From: an uncultured Neomegalonema sp.
GTDB lineage: Bacteria > Pseudomonadota > Alphaproteobacteria > Rhodobacterales > Rhodobacteraceae
Assembly (NCBI GenBank): GCA_937958625.1
Contig: CALGNO010000002.1
Coordinates: 1 to 63,178 of the forward strand
DNA: 63,178 nt
Reading direction: 5' to 3'
The notes under the pieces: generated by a model
Told to the model about the DNA's origin: nothing
Databases searched by the model: none
Seen by the model: the letters and a program-made list of their open reading frames with translations, nothing else
Part shown: in pieces, positions 57,501-63,178 of the stretch
Layout: every line of letters starts with the position of its first letter
Position numbering within the stretch: position 1 is the first letter of the stretch
Program-made: the position numbers and the translations under genes

Positions 57501-58642
57501 GATGTATTCGCTGCCGTCAGATCGCTGTTGCGGCTTTCCAACTCGGCGCGCTCATCTTCGAGCGACCGCAACTCGCGGCGGGCGGTCCGAACCTGCGCGC
57601 GGGCGGCATCGAGCTCGTCATTCAGGGCGTTGATCTCATCGACGAGGGCCGACCGGGTCTGGCGCGACGAGGCGAGACTGCGGGTCAAGGCTTCGAGCGA
57701 GCTGTCGCGATCCTCTTGCAGGAGCGATACGCGCTCGGCGGCCCCGCCACCAAGCAGGGAGGCCGGCATCATGGACCCGTCATCGGCCTCGGTGAATTCA
57801 CCGAACCGCTCTTCCATATCGGCAATCAGGGCTTCCTGATCGATGATCTGTTCGTTCTGCGTGTTGATGGTTTCGCTCTGGTCCGCGAGTGCAAGCCGCG
57901 CATCGCGCAGGGCAACCGCTGTTTCGCCCAGCTCAAGCTGGTTCGCCTCGATCTCCAGTTTCATGTCTTCCTGAACATTCTGGAGATAGTCCCGCTCGCT
58001 GCGCAGGGCGTCGGCGAGCATGGTCGTGTCTTCGAGGTCGCTGCGCAGGGTCGGCACCAGCGATGCCTGCGCGCTGGCTTCGGAAAGCTCGCTGCGCAGG
58101 GAAACGATCGTTTCCGTGTTCTCGGTGTCGCGCTGCTGAAACTCGTCCAGCTCCGCGCGCATCTCATCGACCATGTTCGCGCGCGATGCGAGTTCTTCCT
58201 GAAGCGAAGCGGTCAGGCTTTGCGCCTCGTCTGATGCGGACTCGAGGGTCGTCACCTCGGTCTGCAGGCTGGCGACCTCCGCGCGCAAACTGTCGCGCTG
58301 TCCGGCGAGGTCGGTGATCTGGGCACCCAGTGCCTCGATCTGCTCGGCGGCACCGCCATCGACCTCGGGGACATCGACATCGAGGTCGGCGAAGCTGCTG
58401 CGAACCGATCCGAGGGACTCGGTCAACTCGTTCTGTTCGCTGACAAGCGCCGTGCGCTCGGCTTGCAACGCGGCGAAATCCTCGTTCAGCTTGGCGTTGT
58501 TTTGCTCAAGCTGCGCGATTTGCGCGATGCGTTTCGATCCGTCGGAACATGTCGTCAATCCGACCGATCCGAGCCCCAGCATGAGCACCCCAAAGAGGGC
58601 CCATAGAAGCGGTTTGCTGTTCTTGATAGTTTGGACGTCCAT
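54536..58642 (-). CDS. Giant inner-membrane-anchored coiled-coil protein with OmpA domain
   Basis: A 1368-residue protein. Residues 11-31 (PLLWALFGVLMLGLGSVGLT) are one helix; the following LTTC is a poor lipobox, so it is more likely a signal anchor. Residues 35-1220 are nearly unbroken Glu/Ala/Leu-rich coiled coil with few prolines. Residues 1245-1368 are an OmpA peptidoglycan-binding domain (VVEGHTDADPINT, NWALSAARSANVVNVL, FARNRRIEFDF). The design links inner membrane to cell wall. A single continuous coil would be about 170 nm, far longer than a periplasm is wide, so it must fold back or lie along the envelope. Confidence 0.9.
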   Translation of the reverse strand: MDVQTIKNSKPLLWALFGVLMLGLGSVGLTTCSDGSKRIAQIAQLEQNNAKLNEDFAALQAERTALVSEQNELTESLGSVRSSFADLDVDVPEVDGGAAEQIEALGAQITDLAGQRDSLRAEVASLQTEVTTLESASDEAQSLTASLQEELASRANMVDEMRAELDEFQQRDTENTETIVSLRSELSEASAQASLVPTLRSDLEDTTMLADALRSERDYLQNVQEDMKLEIEANQLELGETAVALRDARLALADQSETINTQNEQIIDQEALIADMEERFGEFTEADDGSMMPASLLGGGAAERVSLLQEDRDSSLEALTRSLASSRQTRSALVDEINALNDELDAARAQVRTARRELRSLEDERAELESRNSDLTAANTSLTDESAALRSSLAEAVDAEKLEAANSELAEAQQNLDDASSLVASLKSENARLKADLSDMTADLEAAPSDEQIDDLQEQLAAQTEERDELVLRIEELLTERDQLAEENQGDDALAARFAAIEETTEQNADTIAGLEGSLAAATARTEELQLLLTEQRARNAELEAARSDAMARAASLQSEIEGLETSAEDATQRREAVAAELNALQGRYDDVTAEVVALREEVGTVTDRASALAEERAGLDTQITDLEEVIAERDETLSILQREAEDRTAALQAAQAEAASLRDRIADMNAELEETRAELGDVTASLDAAEAAKQAEIDQLQSRMSLFSESTESAQEELDTLQAEIDRLTTELEQRNAAVEAAKEEADAMRAARDAASAEAEGLREDLSSASIELASATEQADDLSAQLASLSTDRDAMGSRLTSQTNRADALQRQLGALQANVGSTEASLQQELDEALAANAEAEATAEAARERIASLEAQASATTDELRSSLNETEAALAESEARAEQLAGDLAAMQTETSEAEAALQAELEAAQARSSELEETLESLRSESVAQVEELQEQLTAARAERERDVLAAQASLEESQTALEEARARSTDLEGELDALRADAASRADALQAELSTTREAAASAAADAEDLRAQLAALEEDNAETTAALRTSLEETEAALAAAREAQAGLETELAAERERAEALAASDDQLRTVTEQANLAREEATQLQGQLDALRAELEAARNEAATMQASLQAAPTQADLDGARAEVDTISARVAELEQANAALEQRIQQANDEADARLAEFRASVEEQQTERAVRLGEMQSRLAELRLQNRDLQDQLDLASTQPAEPANSAESNALRQGLINAIGLDGTLNPDGSLSLSSNATFASGSATVSAAGQEILTRVAAEMVSFLNQRPDAQGVLVVEGHTDADPINTARFPSNWALSAARSANVVNVLIANGVPADRIRAEAYAATRPIDPSPTREAFARNRRIEFDFATR

Positions 58643-58903
58643 TGCGTTGACAAGCTCCAGCTCAGAAGTACCCCCGACAGAGCGCAGGCCGCGCCCATTC
58701 GTCAGTGATGCTATGGGAACATGCGAAGGGTAACAAGGGTGCGTTTGTTCCGCATTGAAGTGGTTTTAAATGAAGGACTTAGTCAGGCTTGAGATGCTGT
58801 GGAAAACAGCATTTTTCATTGTAAAAATGGTGACTTAATTCCGCCTTTTGAAGTCAACGATGAGCCGCGTGCAAAGCCGACCCAGGGTTGAACTTATGCG
58901 GTT

Positions 58904-59284
58904 TTATAACGGGATCGCTATCGAAAGCTCGATCAGATTAGAGTCGGGGTCGCGAATATAGAGCGAGCGAATGGGCCCGGTCGCACCGGTGCGATCGACC
59001 GGGCCATCCTCGATCTCGACCCCGTTTTTGCGCAGATGCGCCTCGGCGTTTTCCAGCGTGCCCTCGATCAGAAAACACAGGTCGGCGCTGCCGGGGGTGG
59101 CCCGGGCGGCGCGGGGCGAGAATTCGTTTCCCAACAGGTGCAGGTTGATCTTCTGGTCACCAAAGCGAAGCGCCTGTCGCCCCTTGAACGGCGCGGGCGT
59201 CATACCGAGGACGCGGGTATAAAAATCAAGCGTCGCGTCCATATCCGCGACGGTCAGGACAAGGTGGTCAAGACGGAGGATCAT
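58904..59284 (-). CDS. VOC-superfamily (glyoxalase-like) protein
   Basis: A 126-residue protein of the glyoxalase/bleomycin-resistance fold. RLDHLVLTVADMDATLDFYT has the first metal His, LRFGDQKINLHLLG and SADLCFLIEGTLENAEAHL follow, and SLYIRDPDSNLIELS ends with the metal Glu. Two beta-alpha modules in the normal order. Close relatives are often called virulence-like VOC proteins; substrate unknown. I take ATG 59284; ATG 59299 adds five residues. Confidence 0.85.
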   Translation of the reverse strand: MILRLDHLVLTVADMDATLDFYTRVLGMTPAPFKGRQALRFGDQKINLHLLGNEFSPRAARATPGSADLCFLIEGTLENAEAHLRKNGVEIEDGPVDRTGATGPIRSLYIRDPDSNLIELSIAIPL

Positions 59285-59410
59285 GTCTGGCGCTCTCATT
59301 TGATGGCGTCGGCATCGGGGGCTCGCGTGCGAAGGCGAGGTCTTTCCGCTTGCAAGCGCGTTCCCTGCGACAATAGACATTCGCGGTGCACCGGCCAAGG
59401 AGACGACCCC

Positions 59411-59851
59411 GTGAAATACGATCCTGATCTCAACTGGCGCGATATTCATGGCACCGGGTTCAATCACTTCGTGGGGCCGGTTCGGGTGGTGGATCAGGGC
59501 GACGGGTCGATGCCGTTCGGGTTGATGCTGGACGAGCGCCATACCAATGCAAACGGCGTCTGCCATGGCGGGGTGCTGATGTCGGTGGCCGACAGCGCGA
59601 TGGGCGCTTGTGCGTTCGTGGCCAGCGGCGGGCCGGTCGCGACCATTGATTTCGAGTGCGATTTCATCTCTGCCGCGCCCATCGGCGAGCAGCTTTACGG
59701 GCTGGCCAATGTCGTGCGCAAGGCGCGCTCGCTCGTGTTCATGGAGGCCGATCTTTACGTGAAAGAGCGGCGCGTCTTTCGGGCGTCCGGTATCTGGGCG
59801 ATCCTGCCCGAGAATTCGCGGGCGCGGGACGAGTCGAAGATCAAGAAGTAG
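59411..59851 (+). CDS. PaaI-type hotdog thioesterase
   Basis: A 146-residue hotdog protein from GTG 59411 (GGAG eight bases before). HTNANGVCHGGVLMSVADSA contains the conserved HGG loop with the helix Asp, and VATIDFECDFISAAPIGEQL plus VFMEADLYVKERRVFRASG complete the fold. The family hydrolyses acyl- or aryl-CoA thioesters; substrate not evident. Confidence 0.88.
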   Translation: MKYDPDLNWRDIHGTGFNHFVGPVRVVDQGDGSMPFGLMLDERHTNANGVCHGGVLMSVADSAMGACAFVASGGPVATIDFECDFISAAPIGEQLYGLANVVRKARSLVFMEADLYVKERRVFRASGIWAILPENSRARDESKIKK

Positions 59852-59971
59852 CGCGACTTATTCGGGGCATCCTCTCGCGGGGCGCGAGATGCTCGGGTCC
59901 GTGGCCCGACGGGAATTTTACAATGGTGCGTGGAGGCGTACCCGTTGGGTTGAGCGATTGGGGAGAGGGCG

Positions 59972-61267
59972 ATGAAACACCTGCCGAAACTGCTGCGCAA
60001 GGCCGTGCGCAAGGGCACGCTGACCCTGAACGGGCCGGATGGCTTCAGCGAGACCTTCGGCGGGGAGCAGCCGGGGCCGGATGTGGTGATCCGGGTCAGC
60101 GATGCGTCCTTTGACTGGAAGATTTTCTCCAACCCCGAATTGAGGGCGGCGGAGGCGTTCATGGCGGGCGCGCTGATGGTCGAGAACCCGACCAGCGGCA
60201 CGGGGGCGTGGGACTTGCTCAAGGTATTCTTCGTCAACAAGCGCAGCTTCGACCTGACGCCCAGCCAGATTTTCTGGCGCGGGGTGGCGCGGCGCGCAAA
60301 GCGCTTCGCCCAGCATAACCCAGTCGCCCGCTCGCGCCAGAACGTTAAGGTCCATTACGACCTCGGCAACGCGCTTTACGAGAAATTCCTGTGTCGGGAC
60401 ATGCAGTATTCCTGCGCCTATTTCGAGACCGGCGAGGAGACGCTGGACGAGGCGCAGACCGCCAAGAAACGCCACATCGCCGCCAAGCTGTGCCTGAAAC
60501 CCGGCCAGCGCGTGCTCGACATCGGCTGCGGCTGGGGCGGCATGGCGCTCTATCTTGCCCATGCCGCGGATGTGGAAGTTACCGGCGTTACGCTGTCGGA
60601 GGAGCAGCTCAAGATAGCCCGTGCCCGGGCAGAAGCGCTCGGCGTCGCGGATCGGGTGCGCTTCGAATTGCGGGACTACCGCGAAGTCACCGAAACCTTC
60701 GACCGGGTCGTCTCTGTCGGGATGCTGGAGCATGTGGGCATCACCCAGCTAACCCCCTATTTTCTTTCGGTGCGGGACCGGCTGGGCGAGGGCGGCGTGG
60801 CGCTGATCCACTCGATTTCCTCCAAGGCCCCGCCGGGCATCACCGGGCCGTTCCTGCGCAAATACATCTTTCCGGGCGGCTATTCTCCCTCCCTGTCCGA
60901 AGCGACCGCATCGGTGGAAAAATCGGGCCTGTGGCTGACCGATTGCGAGATATGGCGAGTGCATTATGCCGAGACCTTGCGCATATGGCGCGAGAGGTTT
61001 CAGGCCCAGCGCGTTGAAATCGAGGCCATGTATGATGCCGAGTTCGGACGGATGTGGGAATTCTACCTCGCCGCCTGCGAGGGCGCGTTCCGCTATGGCG
61101 CCAGCAATGTCTTCCAGATGCAACTCGCCCGAGAGCGGGACGATGCCCCCCTGACCCGGGATTACATCGCCGCCGAGGAAGCGCGGCTCAAGGCATCCGA
61201 GGCGGAATGGCTCGAGCGGGTTCTCGCCTCGACCGATACGGAGGCACGAAAGAAAATCCCCGGATAA
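59972..61267 (+). CDS. cfa: Cyclopropane-fatty-acyl-phospholipid synthase
   Basis: A 431-residue Cfa-type enzyme. The C-terminal catalytic domain starts at HYDLGNALYEKFLCRDMQYS; SAM motif VLDIGCGWGGMALYLA, then GVTLSEEQLKIARARAEALG and VSVGMLEHVG are standard. YIFPGGYSPSLSEATASVEK is the conserved product loop. It adds a methylene bridge across double bonds of membrane lipids, which protects against acid and stress. The N-terminal 130 residues form the lipid-binding domain. Confidence 0.94.
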   Translation: MKHLPKLLRKAVRKGTLTLNGPDGFSETFGGEQPGPDVVIRVSDASFDWKIFSNPELRAAEAFMAGALMVENPTSGTGAWDLLKVFFVNKRSFDLTPSQIFWRGVARRAKRFAQHNPVARSRQNVKVHYDLGNALYEKFLCRDMQYSCAYFETGEETLDEAQTAKKRHIAAKLCLKPGQRVLDIGCGWGGMALYLAHAADVEVTGVTLSEEQLKIARARAEALGVADRVRFELRDYREVTETFDRVVSVGMLEHVGITQLTPYFLSVRDRLGEGGVALIHSISSKAPPGITGPFLRKYIFPGGYSPSLSEATASVEKSGLWLTDCEIWRVHYAETLRIWRERFQAQRVEIEAMYDAEFGRMWEFYLAACEGAFRYGASNVFQMQLARERDDAPLTRDYIAAEEARLKASEAEWLERVLASTDTEARKKIPG

Positions 61268-61288
61268 CGCAGCGCGCTTCCGGGGATT
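61255..61288. terminator. Possible hairpin terminator between cfa and the TadG-like gene
   Basis: AATCCCCGG (61255-61263) and CCGGGGATT (61280-61288) form a 9-bp inverted repeat at the end of cfa, including its stop codon. No T-tract follows, so termination would be weak or Rho-assisted. Confidence 0.45.
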
Positions 61289-61309
61289 CAGGGGGGACTG
61301 AGAACCGCC

Positions 61310-62752
61310 TTAGTTGATGAGGCGCAATTGGCCGGTTTCACGACCGATCGACTTGAATGCCTCGACCAGTTGCAGGCGGTCATCGACGGGGAAGAAGGCT
61401 CCGGTATCACCGGCACATTGCTTCAGCTCCGTCTCGGTCACGCTGTCCAGCAGCAGACCCACCGTAAAGACCCGCACACCCTTCTCTCGCGCCATGGTGC
61501 AGACGGACTGGAAGTAGTCATACATCTCGCTGTTGGACATCGTCGGGTCTTTCTGCGAGTTGAACTGACCATCGGACATGAAGACGAGATATTTTTCAGT
61601 CGTCTCGTCGAAATCCATCGGCTGTCCCGCCGGGTGCGCAAACGTGTCGTGCCATTCGGGCGTCAGGGCATAGAGGCCCCAGGCCGCGCCGATGTGACCG
61701 GCGGTGCCGCCATTCGGCTCAAAGCTGGCGACATAGTCGCGGACTTCCTGCATGTTCCGGGTCATCGGCATCAGGCCCATATAGGGGCGCTCGTGGCCGC
61801 CATAGTAATACCGCCAGCCATAGGCCGTGACCTTGAACTTGTCACCTCGCCGATCCGTCCAAAGCTCGGAGAACCTCTCGGTATAGACGGGGATCTGCTT
61901 GCTGGCTTTCGGCGCATCGAGCGAAAGCTGATAGGTGCCGTCCGAATTCTGGCGCTCATACCGCTCGCCCGGATAGACAGCGACGGTGTCGGCATGGTCG
62001 CGCAGCTTTACATCGCTGCTTTTCAGGTCCAGCAGATTGGGCGCGCCATAGGCCATGCTCGTCTGGCTCAGGCTGTTCTCGTACATCGACGAATAGCCCG
62101 TCACTTTGTCGGCGGTGCTGCGCGCCGCAAACAGATCGGTGATGTCGACCGATGTCGCGTAAGGAATGACCGCAACCGAGGGGATGGCCAGCGGGTTCGT
62201 GTAGATCACGTCGAACATCTTGTCGGCGGCTTCGAACAGACCGTCGATACGGCGTTTGCCGACGGCACCGTTGTTGTCGCTGTCAAAGGTCCAGCCCATC
62301 GAACCGGAAACGTCGAGGACCATCGCGATCTCGACCTCGCCCTTCGTTTTGGGGGCGACGACAGATTTGATGTCGAGGGGCACATCGGCAACGACGCCAC
62401 CCGAGAGCAGGCCATTGAGCGTAAAGTCTACCTCGCCGGTAATCTCGCCCGACACCTCGTCATAGGTGAAGACAGGATTCATCGTCTTTACTTGCAGGTC
62501 GGTGCGATCGATTGACCGACGGAAATAATCCTCTCCAACGGCCTGCGGGGATGTTTTTTCATCCGTATTGCCGAGGTAGAGCAATGTCGAATCGAGGCGA
62601 TCCTGCATGATGCTGCGCGCCTTGCGCATCTGCTCGACCTCGATGGCGCCCAACGTCGCGCCAAGGATCAATGTAAATGTAAGACCGAAGTTTACCGCGA
62701 CCGAACCGCGACGATCGCGGAGGAAGCGTTTAATGAGGATATTCGCAATCAT
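61310..62752 (-). CDS. TadG-like pilus-assembly protein with von Willebrand A domain
   Basis: A 480-residue protein. Residues 10-40 form the TadE/TadG-like N-terminus: FLRDRRGSVAVNFGLTFTLI followed by E, the prepilin-like segment used for membrane insertion. Residues 140-470 are a vWA domain with MIDAS motif MVLDVSGSMGW and LVFMSDGQFNS with the second metal ligand. TadG proteins support Flp/Tad pili. No other tad gene is adjacent, so this is an orphan TadG paralogue or has a separate role in adhesion. Confidence 0.88.
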   Translation of the reverse strand: MIANILIKRFLRDRRGSVAVNFGLTFTLILGATLGAIEVEQMRKARSIMQDRLDSTLLYLGNTDEKTSPQAVGEDYFRRSIDRTDLQVKTMNPVFTYDEVSGEITGEVDFTLNGLLSGGVVADVPLDIKSVVAPKTKGEVEIAMVLDVSGSMGWTFDSDNNGAVGKRRIDGLFEAADKMFDVIYTNPLAIPSVAVIPYATSVDITDLFAARSTADKVTGYSSMYENSLSQTSMAYGAPNLLDLKSSDVKLRDHADTVAVYPGERYERQNSDGTYQLSLDAPKASKQIPVYTERFSELWTDRRGDKFKVTAYGWRYYYGGHERPYMGLMPMTRNMQEVRDYVASFEPNGGTAGHIGAAWGLYALTPEWHDTFAHPAGQPMDFDETTEKYLVFMSDGQFNSQKDPTMSNSEMYDYFQSVCTMAREKGVRVFTVGLLLDSVTETELKQCAGDTGAFFPVDDRLQLVEAFKSIGRETGQLRLIN

Positions 62753-62917
62753 GACGCCAACTTTCCAAAAAAAGGCTCCTTGTGCCCTCAGGTTGATGTT
62801 TCCGAAGAACTGGCGCTAATATCCACGAAACCGGTTCGCGAAATTTTAATGTACTTGGTACTGATTCAAAGTAATCGTAATATGAATTTAAAATTATTTC
62901 CAAACGGCGTATATGGA

Positions 62918-63178
62918 TTAGATTTCCTTTACGTCCTTTTCTTCAGATGACAGGGACGTTGCCTTTCGCGCGCGATCGAGGCGAAGCAAAGCAATCCCGA
63001 CGCCGTCGCGGTTTGAATAAACGACGCCCGCCGGTTTCGCGTCTTCGTCCAGAATGGCCGCGCCGGGGGTCACCGGGCCGGAGACGGAGACTTTGACATA
63101 TTGCTTGCGCAACTCGGTCTTGTGCTTCATGCGCGCGACGATCTCCTGGCCGACATAGCAGCCTTTGCGGAAATCGAC
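62918..63178 (-). CDS. YgfZ/GcvT-like folate-binding protein (5' part beyond window)
   Basis: The last 86 residues of a YgfZ-family protein. KGCYVGQEIVARMKHKTELR contains the signature KGCYVGQE, and the C-terminal beta-barrel follows (AGVVYSNRDGVGIALLRLDR). YgfZ binds tetrahydrofolate and helps maintain certain iron-sulfur enzymes such as MiaB. The gene enters from the right edge, so start and operon cannot be seen. Confidence 0.9.
   Translation of the reverse strand, partial: VDFRKGCYVGQEIVARMKHKTELRKQYVKVSVSGPVTPGAAILDEDAKPAGVVYSNRDGVGIALLRLDRARKATSLSSEEKDVKEI

Noticed and set aside
54755-58234. Long plus-strand frames of 527 and 565 codons opposite the coiled-coil gene
   Set aside because: They mirror the low-complexity repeat of the real gene and have no start signals or family features.
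58722-58733. Second copy of the TTACCCTTCGCA element considered as a sigma-54 promoter
   Set aside because: The invariant GG of the -24 element is replaced by GT, so only the sequence similarity is reported.
61310-62752. Presence of a Tad pilus locus
   Set aside because: Only one TadG-like gene is visible; the flanking genes are cfa and ygfZ, so no locus can be claimed.

Overview
The window looks like part of an alphaproteobacterial chromosome, most likely from the Rhodobacterales. GC content is high. Several small conserved proteins and gene orders are typical of that order, for example the yqaA-dsbB-carboxylesterase-HNH block, the 45-residue protein next to pepF and the small exported protein at 24264-24590. 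This placement rests on recognition of families, not on a search.

Positions 1 to about 18100 are one end of a prophage; its structural genes and left attachment site lie outside the window. A lysogeny switch sits at 6.5-7.3 kb. A LexA/CI-type repressor (6581-7198) faces a small Cro-like protein (6270-6509), and both outward promoters are covered by 17-bp operators. The leftward operon (6509 down to 1) carries replication and chromosome-interaction genes: a DnaB-type helicase, a sliding clamp, an adenine methyltransferase, a GapR-family protein, a GcrA-like helix-turn-helix protein and two nuclease-fold proteins. The rightward operon (7317-18037) carries many small accessory genes, then a recombination set (ERF annealing protein, YqaJ exonuclease, NinB, Ref-like HNH nuclease), zinc-finger miniproteins, an excisionase-like protein and a tyrosine integrase. 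The prophage ends in the anticodon loop of a tRNA-Leu(CAA) gene, of which only the 5' half is visible.

From 18.1 to 37.4 kb the genes are mostly housekeeping: yqaA, dsbB, a carboxylesterase, HNH nuclease, oligoendopeptidase F, an RluA pseudouridine synthase, GNAT acetyltransferase, a TesA-like esterase with its YbbA/YbbP-type ABC system, a 5'-nucleotidase, cytidine deaminase and two nucleoside-type ABC permeases. AT-rich or decayed insertions interrupt this backbone: a low-GC membrane gene, a 0.9-kb insertion flanked by a 199-bp duplication of the rluA 3' end, a broken VbhA/Fic toxin-antitoxin locus and an apparently intact Phd-antitoxin/toxin pair.

From 37.6 to 54.5 kb lies an exopolysaccharide locus with its own regulators. 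On the minus strand are an O-antigen-ligase-like polymerase, a Wzz/GumC-like co-polymerase and a VanZ-Wza fusion. Directly upstream are four overlapping genes: a periplasmic protein, a degenerate membrane histidine kinase, a hybrid kinase with an HPt domain, and a sigma-54 activator. Then come galU and a fused WecG/initiating sugar transferase, with a plausible sigma-54 promoter. On the plus strand are a flippase and three glycosyltransferases. A reasonable model is that the phosphorelay switches polysaccharide assembly through sigma-54.

The right end holds a 1368-residue inner-membrane-anchored coiled-coil protein with an OmpA-type domain, a VOC protein, a PaaI-type thioesterase, a cyclopropane fatty acid synthase, a TadG-like von Willebrand A protein and the 3' part of a YgfZ-like gene.
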